Source: DASQWC01 sp035640475
Lineage (GTDB): Bacteria; Actinomycetota; JAICYB01
DNA: 6,461 nucleotides
Assembly (NCBI GenBank): GCA_035640475.1
Contig: DASQWC010000031.1
Coordinates: 1 to 6,461 of the forward strand
Direction: 5' to 3'
Shown here one piece after another: positions 1-5,109 of this stretch. A model generated the notes under the pieces. The model was given only the letters and a program-made list of their open reading frames with translations. It had not been told where the DNA came from and did no database searches. Each line of letters begins with the position of its first letter. Position 1 is the stretch's first letter. Position numbers and translations under genes: made by a program.

Positions 1-9
1 TCTCTGTTC

Positions 10-213
10 ATGCGACGGTTACGGCCCCTGAGCGAGGCCGAGTGCTACGCCAGGTGCTACGGCGGCTGGGAGGCGACCGTGCGGCTCGTCCGGCTCGAGC
101 CGCGGCGGCCGCGACACGCGGTCCTCCTCAACGGCGAGAACGTGCGACGCCGCTTCGAGGAGTTCCTTGAAGCGCGGGATCCGGACCAGCTCGCCGAGCC
201 CGAAGCCGCGTAA
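10..213 (+). CDS. Small arginine-rich hypothetical protein, overlapping mug
   Basis: I do not recognise this 67-residue protein and assign no function. It contains 13 arginines and no lysine, two cysteines at 12 and 16 (ECYARCYGG), and a C-terminal part (NGENVRRRFEEFLEARDP, residues 41-58) that looks like an amphipathic helix ending in an acidic tail. No signal peptide or membrane segment is visible. The frame stays open to the window edge, so the ATG at 10 may not be the true start; only nine bases lie upstream and no ribosome binding site can be judged. It shares the strand with the mug-family gene and overlaps its TTG start by 47 bases, so the two are probably co-transcribed and coupled. 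Codon use has the high third-position G/C of its neighbours, which supports a real gene. Confidence 0.6.
   Translation: MRRLRPLSEAECYARCYGGWEATVRLVRLEPRRPRHAVLLNGENVRRRFEEFLEARDPDQLAEPEAA
157..162 (+). promoter_or_regulatory. Ribosome binding site GAGGAG deciding the mug TTG start
   Basis: GAGGAG lies four bases before the TTG at 167, inside the preceding small ORF. It is the best Shine-Dalgarno-like sequence near the 5' end of the glycosylase frame and is the main reason for choosing TTG 167. No ATG occurs in frame before the conserved core; GTG at 251 would remove the conserved strand just before the active-site loop. Confidence 0.45.
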
Positions 214-715
214 CTCCGCGTTACCAGACGTTCTCGCGCCCCGCCTGCGGGTGGTCTTCTGCGGGATCAACCCGGGACGCGTGTCGGCGGCGGCCGGCGC
301 TCACTTCGCCAACCCGCGCAACGATTTCTGGCGGCTGCTCCACGCAGCGGGGTTCACGCCGCGCCAGCTGACGCCCGCCGAGCAGTCCGACCTGCTGCGC
401 TACGGCGTCGGCGTCACGAACGCCGCCATGCGCACGACGCGGGGCTCGGGCGACCTGCGCAAGCCGGATTTTGCGGGAGCGGCCGCCCGTCTCGAGCGAC
501 TCGCCGACGAGTTGAAGCCGGCCTGGATCGGCTTCGTCGGCAAGGAGGCGTACCGCGGTGTGTTCGGCGAGCGGCCGACGCTCGGCGTCCAGGAGCGCGG
601 GCTCGGCGAGACGCGCCTGTTCGTGTTGCCCTCGACGTCGCCCGCGAACGCAGCCGTTCCGTGGAGCGAGCGGCTGCACTGGTTTCGTGAGCTCGCGCGG
701 CTCAGCAGCCCCTAG
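167..715 (+). CDS. mug: Mismatch-specific uracil/thymine DNA glycosylase (Mug/TDG family)
   Basis: Cytoplasmic base-excision repair enzyme of the uracil-DNA glycosylase superfamily, which flips uracil (or thymine, ethenocytosine) out of G mismatches and cuts the N-glycosidic bond. The 182-residue product has the family signature VVFCGINPG (residues 29-37). N35 matches the Asn that positions the attacking water in E. coli Mug. FANPRNDFW (47-55) follows, then GVTN (82-85), GFVGKEAY (122-129), and the DNA-binding loop LPSTSPANA (154-162). The start is TTG at 167 with GAGGAG upstream. E. coli Mug begins close to the stretch equivalent to DVLAPRLRVVF (21-31), so the first 20 residues are extra or the start is misjudged. 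It overlaps the small upstream ORF by 47 bases and the convergent propeller gene by 4 bases. Family is secure; exact substrate preference is not. Confidence 0.9.
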   Translation: MKRGIRTSSPSPKPRNSALPDVLAPRLRVVFCGINPGRVSAAAGAHFANPRNDFWRLLHAAGFTPRQLTPAEQSDLLRYGVGVTNAAMRTTRGSGDLRKPDFAGAAARLERLADELKPAWIGFVGKEAYRGVFGERPTLGVQERGLGETRLFVLPSTSPANAAVPWSERLHWFRELARLSSP

Positions 716-1752
716 CGAAGAACCTCCGGCTCGAAGAACACCCCATGCGGCCGCGGCCCGCCCGGGTAGGGGTAGTCGGCGACGACGGACCTTGCCGCAT
801 TGTCGATCACAGCAACGGCCCCTGGGCTCTCGACCGCCATGAATGTGTACTTGCCGTTGGCAGACAGCCACTGATGCCCGGTCGTCGTGTGCGCCGGCAT
901 CTCGACGTAGTGCGTCGTGAGTGTTGCGGTATCGATCAGCGCCGCCCGAGCCTTGCCCGTTGGTGAGGCTCGCACACCCACGATGAGCGTTTTGCCGTCG
1001 TTCGTCAGCGAGAGCGTGTCCGGCTGGTTCGCAGCGGCCGCCTCGCCGAGTACAAGCGGCGTATTGCCCGCGACGTCGACGACCTTGACCCTGTGCTCGT
1101 TCCGGACCGAGACGTACGCAATCTTGCCGTCGTTCGTCACCAGGATCTCGCTGGGATTGTTGCCGATGGCGAACTCCCAGATGAGCTCGCCGGTGCGAGC
1201 GTCGAGCTTCGAGATCGTGTTCGCAGCGCCGGCATTCGTGGCGTACAGCTCACGCCCGTCCGTCGAAATCCAAACGGCGTGCGTCAGTGCGCCGGGGATC
1301 AGGCTCGCCTGATAGTGCGCAATCTCAGTGTCGCTGCCGGTGTCGATGACGCCAATCGTCCGCTGGCCGAACTCACCGACGTAAATGAGCTTTCCGTTCG
1401 CGCTCGCCATCAGGTGGTGCGGGCGAACCCCCATCGTGATCGAGTGCAGAAACGCCCCCGTCCTCTCGTCGAACACGGACACCTGGTTCGCGTTTTCGTC
1501 CGAGGTGTAGACGCGGTGTGTGCCGTGCGGCTTCGTGACGCCGATCGGAGCCGGTCCGGTCGGTGACGTCCACAGCACATCACCGGTTCCGGCATCGAAG
1601 GCGGTCACGGAACTGATCGCGGGCGCCGTCGTTCGCTCCGTAACGAAGATCGTGCCACTCGCCCCGGGGAGATGACCCGGCGACGCGCCCGCGGCACCGA
1701 CTGTGCCCGAGAGCGCGATTGCCCCCGCGGCGAAGAGCTTCAGTCTGCGCAT
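712..1752 (-). CDS. Secreted YVTN/SMP-30-like beta-propeller repeat protein
   Basis: Predicted exported protein of 346 residues. The N-terminus is a signal peptide: basic MRRLK, a hydrophobic run from L6 to about A23, and a likely cleavage after AGA (21-23). The rest is a chain of propeller blades of about 40 residues, each with a pattern of dG-variable-YV, a short turn, then V-x-V-I/F-D-x-x-T-G. Examples are VSVFDERTGA (91-100), YVGEFGQRTIGVIDT (124-138), SKLDARTGELIWEF (181-194) and GAVAVIDNAARSVV (311-324). This is typical of the YVTN beta-propeller family. No catalytic motif or haem site is visible, so it may be a binding or scaffold protein; the ligand is unknown. I chose ATG at 1752 over an in-frame TTG at 1773 because a strong ribosome binding site precedes it and it places the basic residues correctly for a signal peptide. 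It runs toward mug and shares its CTAG stop. Confidence 0.85.
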   Translation of the reverse strand: MRRLKLFAAGAIALSGTVGAAGASPGHLPGASGTIFVTERTTAPAISSVTAFDAGTGDVLWTSPTGPAPIGVTKPHGTHRVYTSDENANQVSVFDERTGAFLHSITMGVRPHHLMASANGKLIYVGEFGQRTIGVIDTGSDTEIAHYQASLIPGALTHAVWISTDGRELYATNAGAANTISKLDARTGELIWEFAIGNNPSEILVTNDGKIAYVSVRNEHRVKVVDVAGNTPLVLGEAAAANQPDTLSLTNDGKTLIVGVRASPTGKARAALIDTATLTTHYVEMPAHTTTGHQWLSANGKYTFMAVESPGAVAVIDNAARSVVADYPYPGGPRPHGVFFEPEVLR

Positions 1753-1753
1753 G

Positions 1754-1762
1754 CCTCCCCTT
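1754..1762 (-). promoter_or_regulatory. Strong ribosome binding site for the propeller gene
   Basis: On the minus strand AAGGGGAGG ends one base before ATG 1752, with the AAGGGG part about four bases away. It is the strongest Shine-Dalgarno sequence in the window. It lies inside the longer frame that starts with TTG at 1773, so it supports the shorter protein with the clean signal peptide. Confidence 0.6.
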
Positions 1763-1786
1763 GCCTTCGCCAAAAACCCGAGGTGG

Positions 1787-1815
1787 ACACTAGTACGGGT
1801 CCGTGGTGCTGTCGA
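1787..1815 (-). promoter_or_regulatory. Candidate promoter of the propeller gene
   Basis: Minus strand: a -35 box TCGACA at 1815-1810 (5 of 6 against TTGACA), a spacer of exactly 17 bases, then TAGTGT at 1792-1787, which fits the TAnnnT actinobacterial -10 pattern (3 of 6 against TATAAT). The -35 box begins 8 bases after the nadE stop, so the propeller gene can be transcribed independently of nadE. The predicted 5' leader is about 28 bases, enough to hold the ribosome binding site. I see no terminator hairpin between nadE and this promoter, so read-through from nadE is also possible. Confidence 0.4.
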
Positions 1816-1822
1816 GGCGTAA

Positions 1823-3544
1823 TTAACCGCGCCAGCGGTTCGTGATTGGGGTGCGGCGGTCGCGGCCGAATGCCTTTGGGCGAAGCTTGACGCCGGGCGG
1901 GGCCTGGCGCCGCTTGTACTCGGCTCGGTCGATCATCGAGACGGCTCGCTCCACGATCTCCCGATCGAAGCCGTCCGTCGACAGCTCCTCGAGCGTGCGG
2001 TCGTGCTCGACGTACTGCTCGAGCACCTCGTCCAGCTTCGGGTACGGCGGCAGCGAGTCCTCGTCGAGCTGGTTGTCGCGCAGTTCGGCGCTCGGGGCGC
2101 GGTCGATGATCGTCTTCGGGATCAGCTCCTTCCCGACCCGCTCGTTCAGGTAGCGCGCCAGCCGAAAGACGTCGGTCTTGTAGACGTCCTTCAGCAGCGC
2201 GAACCCTCCGGCCATGTCGCCGTAGAGCGTCGCGTAGCCGACCGACAGCTCCGACTTGTTCCCCGTCGCGACGAGCATCCAACCGAACTTGTTCGACAGG
2301 GCCATGAGCAGCACACCGCGAACGCGCGCCTGGACGTTCTCCTCGGTGAGGTCAGGCTCGCGCCCGGCGAACGAGCCGGCGAGCGCCTCCTCGCACGACT
2401 CGACGATCCCCGAGATCGGGAGCTCGCGGAAGTCGCATCCGAGCCTTTCTGCGAGGAGACGAGCATCGGCACGCGTTTCTTCGGACGAGTACCGTGATGG
2501 CATCGAGACGCAGTGGACGCGATCTGCGCCGAGCGCCTCGGCCGCAATAGCGGCGGTGACGGCCGAGTCGATTCCGCCGGAAACGCCGACCACGACCTCG
2601 CCGAAGCCGTTCTTGTTCACGTAGTCGCGCAAACCCAGCTCGAGCGCAAGTCGCATCTGCTCGAGCTCGTCGACAAAGGGGGCGACCTCCACCTTGATCT
2701 TCGTTCCGTTCCGCGATGGACCGCGCGTTCCAACATGGATGATCTCCACCGCGGGAATCGCGTCGCGCTCGCGCGCGAGCGCGCGCCGGCGCACGTCTCG
2801 CAGTCGCCGCCCGATCACCTCCTTCGGCTCGATGTCGGCGAACAGAAGTGCCTCCTCGAATCCAGGCGCCCGCGCAATGACGGTTCCCTCGTCGTCGAGG
2901 ACGACGGAGTGCCCGTCGAAGATGAGCTCGTCCTGGCCGCCGACGGTGTTACAGAACGCGACGAAGCATGAGTTGTCGCGAGCGCGTGTGATGAACATCT
3001 CCTCCCGTTCGCGATCACGGCCGACGTAGAAGGGGGAGGCGGAGATGTTCACGAGCAGCTCCGCGCCGGCGAGGGCAAGGTCTGTCGCGGGCGGGCCGGG
3101 CTGCCACATGTCTTCGCACACGGTCGGCCCCACAAGGGTCTTGCCGTGCTCGATGAGGAGGAGATCTCGTCCCGGCGCGAAGTACCGGTCCTCGTCGAAC
3201 ACGCCGTAGTTCGGCAGGAACCGCTTGCGGTAGACGGCCCTGATCTCGCCCCCAGAGCAGACGTAGCAGGCGTTGTAGAGGTCGCGGTCGAAGTGTGGAG
3301 CACCGACGAACAGGGTCGTTCCGCGCGTCTCGACGGCGATCCGCTCGACCGACTGCTCGGCGGCGCGGACGAAGCCCGGGCGAAGGAGGAGATCTTCGGG
3401 GGGATAGCCGGTCACGGCGAGCTCCGGGAAGACGACGAGGTCGGCACCGTTCGCCTTCGCCTCGCTGAGGCGGCCGAGGATCAGCTTGCGGTTGCCGTCG
3501 AGATCGCCGACGACCGGGTTGATCTGGACGAGCGCAAGGCGCAC
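1823..3544 (-). CDS. nadE: Glutamine-dependent NAD+ synthetase
   Basis: Cytoplasmic enzyme making NAD+ from deamido-NAD+, ATP and glutamine, the last step of NAD biosynthesis. The 573 residues hold two domains. The N-terminal nitrilase-type glutaminase (about 1-270) shows the Glu-Lys-Cys triad as E41 (VVFPELAVTGYPP), K107 (YRKRFLPNYGVFDE) and C143 (GPTVCEDMW). The C-terminal synthetase (about 295-573) has the ATP-pyrophosphatase loop SGGIDS (322-327), ENVQARVRG (402-410), TGNKSELSVGYAT (427-439) and DRAPSAELRDNQLDEDSLPPY (481-501, given here as a position range with key residues R482, P484, S485, E487 and D495). Length matches the compact two-domain bacterial form rather than the roughly 680-residue mycobacterial one. 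The start is GTG at 3544, where MRLALVQINPVVGDLDGN matches usual family N-termini. No ribosome binding site precedes it. It follows the CAP gene after 160 bases and is probably transcribed alone. Confidence 0.97.
   Translation of the reverse strand: MRLALVQINPVVGDLDGNRKLILGRLSEAKANGADLVVFPELAVTGYPPEDLLLRPGFVRAAEQSVERIAVETRGTTLFVGAPHFDRDLYNACYVCSGGEIRAVYRKRFLPNYGVFDEDRYFAPGRDLLLIEHGKTLVGPTVCEDMWQPGPPATDLALAGAELLVNISASPFYVGRDREREEMFITRARDNSCFVAFCNTVGGQDELIFDGHSVVLDDEGTVIARAPGFEEALLFADIEPKEVIGRRLRDVRRRALARERDAIPAVEIIHVGTRGPSRNGTKIKVEVAPFVDELEQMRLALELGLRDYVNKNGFGEVVVGVSGGIDSAVTAAIAAEALGADRVHCVSMPSRYSSEETRADARLLAERLGCDFRELPISGIVESCEEALAGSFAGREPDLTEENVQARVRGVLLMALSNKFGWMLVATGNKSELSVGYATLYGDMAGGFALLKDVYKTDVFRLARYLNERVGKELIPKTIIDRAPSAELRDNQLDEDSLPPYPKLDEVLEQYVEHDRTLEELSTDGFDREIVERAVSMIDRAEYKRRQAPPGVKLRPKAFGRDRRTPITNRWRG
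2764..2783. repeat. 20-bp perfect GC palindrome inside nadE
   Basis: CGCGCTCGCGCGCGAGCGCG is identical to its reverse complement. It lies in the linker between the glutaminase and synthetase domains of NadE and encodes part of an Arg/Ala/Glu-rich stretch (about residues 254-260). Likely a by-product of GC-rich codons for Arg, Ala and Glu; no function is claimed. Confidence 0.5.
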
Positions 3545-3551
3545 GCCAAGC

Positions 3552-3579
3552 AGTCTAGCTGTTTGCGACTATCAGTCGA
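3552..3579 (-). promoter_or_regulatory. Candidate promoter for leaderless nadE mRNA
   Basis: Minus strand: TAGACT at 3557-3552 fits the TAnnnT -10 pattern (4 of 6 against TATAAT). TCGACT at 3579-3574 is a plausible -35 box (4 of 6), with a 16-base spacer. Only seven bases separate the -10 box from the GTG start of nadE, so transcription would begin at or next to the start codon. This agrees with the absence of a Shine-Dalgarno sequence. Leaderless mRNAs with this geometry are common in actinobacteria. Confidence 0.4.
3566..3578. repeat. Short inverted repeat overlapping the nadE -35 box
   Basis: CGACT at 3566-3570 and AGTCG at 3574-3578 form a dyad with a three-base centre. It covers most of the proposed -35 box, where a repressor could act. 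The arms are only five bases, so chance is a real possibility and no regulator can be named. Confidence 0.25.
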
Positions 3580-3601
3580 AAACTACCGCGGTGGCCGGCG
3601 C

Positions 3602-3628
3602 TTAGCGACATCCGACCTGCATGACCCA
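3602..3628 (-). repeat. 27-bp direct repeat, detached copy of the CAP gene 3' end
   Basis: These 27 bases are identical to 3705-3731. Read on the minus strand they spell the codons for WVMQVGCR followed by TAA, the last codons and stop of the CAP-domain gene, but this copy lies beyond that gene's stop, between it and nadE. The bases on either side of the two copies differ. The copies are 103 bases apart start to start and bracket 76 bases of hairpin-forming DNA. Confidence 0.85.
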
Positions 3629-3642
3629 GCGGCGAAGCCGCT
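3628..3642. repeat. Hairpin 1 of the intergenic palindromic element
   Basis: AGCGGC, loop GAA (TTC on the minus strand), GCCGCT: a six-bp stem adjoining the detached 27-bp repeat. It has the same loop as the neighbouring hairpin at 3644-3658, suggesting a repeated structural unit. Confidence 0.5.
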
Positions 3643-3643
3643 C

Positions 3644-3658
3644 GTCCGCGAAGCGGAC
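3644..3658. repeat. Hairpin 2 of the intergenic palindromic element
   Basis: GTCCGC, loop GAA, GCGGAC: a six-bp stem starting one base after hairpin 1. On the minus-strand transcript the loop region reads CUUCG within GUCCG and CGGAC arms, a stable small-loop arrangement. Confidence 0.5.
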
Positions 3659-3670
3659 CGGTGGAGGGGT

Positions 3671-3696
3671 CTGGGGGAACCGGGAGGTTCCCCCAG
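3671..3696 (-). terminator. Strong 11-bp hairpin, probable CAP gene terminator
   Basis: CTGGGGGAACC (3671-3681) and GGTTCCCCCAG (3686-3696) pair perfectly around a four-base loop GGGA. The hairpin begins about nine bases after the CAP stop on the minus strand, a suitable place for a terminator before the nadE promoter. There is no T-run after it, so it is not a textbook intrinsic terminator. It could instead protect the 3' end of the mRNA or be part of a repeat element. Two ACCGGT palindromes (3657-3662 and 3700-3705) sit outside the arms and can pair to extend the stem across an asymmetric bulge. Confidence 0.5.
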
Positions 3697-3704
3697 GAGA
3701 CCGG

Positions 3705-3731
3705 TTAGCGACATCCGACCTGCATGACCCA
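3705..3731 (-). repeat. 27-bp direct repeat, copy within the CAP gene end
   Basis: This copy is the coding end of the CAP-domain gene (WVMQVGCR and TAA) and is identical to 3602-3628. Its outer base pair abuts the ACCGGT edge of the hairpin element, so the element begins exactly at or next to the stop codon. Confidence 0.85.
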
Positions 3732-4262
3732 CAACGTGACCCCGTCCATGCCGAACATGTGCCCTCGCTCGAAGGCAATGCCGAGATCGCGCCAGCGGCG
3801 CGCGAGGAGGTTCGCGCGATGTGCCGACGAGTTGAGCCACATTCGCAGGATGCTCACCGGCGTTCCGAGCTCACCTTGGCCGAACGCGAGGTTCTCGCCG
3901 ATGGCACGCGCGGGCAGGTAGCCGGCACGCCGGAACGTCGCCGACCACGCCATGCCGCACGGTGTGTGGGTGAAGCCGCAACGTCGTACGGCGTTCGCCT
4001 TCAAAGCGGACGAGCGGTTGAGCGTGCCGTTCCCGCGGACGGCCCGAAGGCCGTAGCTGTGGCGGACGACGTTGATCCCGCAGTACATGGACTCGAGCGT
4101 GGACTGCGTATCGCCGGCTGCCGCCGTCGCACCGGGGCACGCGGATGCCACGGCCGCCAACGCCGACGACCCCGGTGAGCTTTCCTGGAGAGCTCCCGTT
4201 GGCGTGGCGAGACCGATGACGAGCGCGGTGAGGGGGGCGATGACTCCCACGCGTCGCCCCAA
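3705..4262 (-). CDS. Secreted CAP/SCP-domain protein
   Basis: Predicted exported protein of 185 residues with a CAP (cysteine-rich secretory, antigen 5, PR-1) domain. The signal peptide is MGRRVGVIAPLTALVIGLA with likely cleavage after PTGA (21-24). The CAP fold covers about 57-183: INVVRHSYGLRAV (63-75) in the first helix, CGFTHTPCG (95-103) with H99, IGENLAFGQG (121-130) with E123, and MWLNSSAHRANLL (141-153) with H148, then a final strand LWVMQVG. H99, E123 and H148 fit the metal-site residues of the CAP cavity. Five cysteines are present (42, 61, 95, 102, 184), allowing disulphides outside the cell. Substrate is unknown; bacterial members are poorly characterised. The TTG at 4262 is preferred because it supplies the Arg-Arg n-region; GTG at 4250 is an alternative with GGGG six bases upstream. 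The 3' end is duplicated downstream. Confidence 0.85.
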   Translation of the reverse strand: MGRRVGVIAPLTALVIGLATPTGALQESSPGSSALAAVASACPGATAAAGDTQSTLESMYCGINVVRHSYGLRAVRGNGTLNRSSALKANAVRRCGFTHTPCGMAWSATFRRAGYLPARAIGENLAFGQGELGTPVSILRMWLNSSAHRANLLARRWRDLGIAFERGHMFGMDGVTLWVMQVGCR

Positions 4263-4279
4263 AGTGTTCCCGCTGCGGC

Positions 4280-4308
4280 GGCGCCGGCGCCCGAATCTTT
4301 ACATTCGG
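4280..4308. promoter_or_regulatory. Paired palindromes in the CAP gene leader
   Basis: GGCGCCGGCGCC (4280-4291) is a perfect 12-bp palindrome. Next to it, CCGAAT (4291-4296) and ATTCGG (4303-4308) form a six-bp stem with loop CTTTAC. Both lie between the likely promoter zone and the TTG start of the CAP gene, and could fold in its 5' leader or bind a protein. The role is not known. Confidence 0.35.
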
Positions 4309-4318
4309 TTTCCTTAGA

Positions 4319-4348
4319 CATATGCATATGCGTTGAGGATGGCGTCAA
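4319..4348 (-). promoter_or_regulatory. Possible CAP gene promoter and CATATGCATATG operator
   Basis: A TTGACG box (4348-4343, minus strand, 5 of 6 against TTGACA) overlaps the TGA stop of the SDR gene. Downstream lies CATATGCATATG (4319-4330), a perfect 12-bp AT-rich palindrome in GC-rich surroundings. It is the obvious melting point and could also be an operator. Spacing from the -35 box to the best -10-like hexamers in the palindrome is not ideal (14 bases to TATGCA, 18 to CATATG, 20 to TATGTC), so the promoter call is tentative. Confidence 0.3.
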
Positions 4349-5109
4349 CTTTCCCGACGCAGCCGGATGGCGTTCAGATCGCGCTCGAGGATCTCGTCGA
4401 CGCGCGACTCGAGCGTCTCCGGTGGATCGTGCTCCGCATGTAGGTAGCGGCCACTGAGCCGGTCGAACCGTCCGCTCGCGAGCGCACGCACGAGTCGCGG
4501 CGCGCACTCCGGTGGGGTCCACGGTGCGTTGTCGGAGAAACGCGTGGTCATGTCGGTGCGAACAAGGCCCGGGCTGATCGGGAACACGGCGATTCGGCCG
4601 GCGAGCTGGTTCGCGAGTGTCTCACCCAATCTGCACGCGGCCGCCTTGCTCGACGCATAGGCGCTGTTGGTCGACCCGGGAAGATACGCCGCGCCGCTTG
4701 CCGTGATGACGATGCGGCCGCGTCCTCGCTCGAGCATGCGCGGGATCACGCTTCGGCAGGAGAGGTAGACGCCGAGGACGTTGACCTCGTGAACGCGCCA
4801 CCACCGCGCGGCGTCGATCTCCCACGCAGCCTCGTCGTGGGCGTCGATGCCGGCATTCGCGACGAGGAGATCGATCGGTCCGACGGTCGCCTCTACGTCT
4901 TCGACGATTCGCTCGACATCGTCCCGACGGGAGACATCCGCGACGAGCGCGAGACCACCGATCTCCCGCGCAACTTGCTCGACCTGCTCACGGGTGCGTG
5001 CGGAGACCGCGACTCGCATGCCTGCGACGCTGAGCTCGCGCGCGATGTGTGCGCCGATGCCGCGCCCGCCCCCGGTCACGAGCGCAACTTGCCCGTCGAG
5101 TTCAGCCAA
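4345..5109 (-). CDS. Short-chain dehydrogenase/reductase (SDR, classical)
   Basis: Cytoplasmic NAD(P)-dependent oxidoreductase of 254 residues, the usual length for classical SDRs. It shows the cofactor loop TGGGRGIG (12-19), D58 in ALVADVS, NAG (85-87), and the catalytic tetrad N110, S138 (VITASG), Y151 and K155 (YASSK), then ISPGLVRTDM (178-187). The substrate cannot be read from sequence. The frame stays open 91 codons upstream inside the synthetase gene, but the true start is TTG at 5109, giving MAELDGQVALVTGG, where the family begins. That TTG lies within the last codons of the synthetase and overlaps it by 8 bases, so translation is coupled. The pair suggests a pathway in which an acid is activated to its CoA thioester and a hydroxy/keto group is reduced or oxidised, as in fatty-acid or polyhydroxyacid metabolism; this is inference. 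Confidence 0.92.
   Translation of the reverse strand: MAELDGQVALVTGGGRGIGAHIARELSVAGMRVAVSARTREQVEQVAREIGGLALVADVSRRDDVERIVEDVEATVGPIDLLVANAGIDAHDEAAWEIDAARWWRVHEVNVLGVYLSCRSVIPRMLERGRGRIVITASGAAYLPGSTNSAYASSKAAACRLGETLANQLAGRIAVFPISPGLVRTDMTTRFSDNAPWTPPECAPRLVRALASGRFDRLSGRYLHAEHDPPETLESRVDEILERDLNAIRLRRES

Noticed and set aside
221..871. Minus-strand open frame of 216 codons antisense to mug
   Set aside because: Rich in Arg, Gly and Pro with no recognisable motif; it runs against two well-supported genes and extends across their junction.
1780..1813. Possible terminator around GGAC...GTCC between nadE and the propeller gene
   Set aside because: The stem is only four bp with a ten-base loop, and the same bases are better explained as a promoter with 17-base spacing.
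3146..3727. Long plus-strand open frame (193 codons) across the nadE start and the hairpin region
   Set aside because: It is mainly the antisense of nadE. Its composition is that of a high-GC shadow frame, it crosses the repeat without any domain pattern, and nadE on the other strand is certain.
3602..3731. Two 27-bp repeats considered as a minimal CRISPR array
   Set aside because: Only two copies, one is coding sequence, the 76-base spacer is itself palindromic, and no cas gene is present.
3602..3731. attL/attR-type attachment sites of an integrated element
   Set aside because: There is no integrase and only 76 bases lie between the copies, too little for an integrative element; an excised remnant cannot be excluded but has no support.
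3621..4178. Plus-strand open frame antisense to the CAP gene
   Set aside because: Shadow of a gene with clear CAP motifs and signal peptide; the frame shows no motif of its own.
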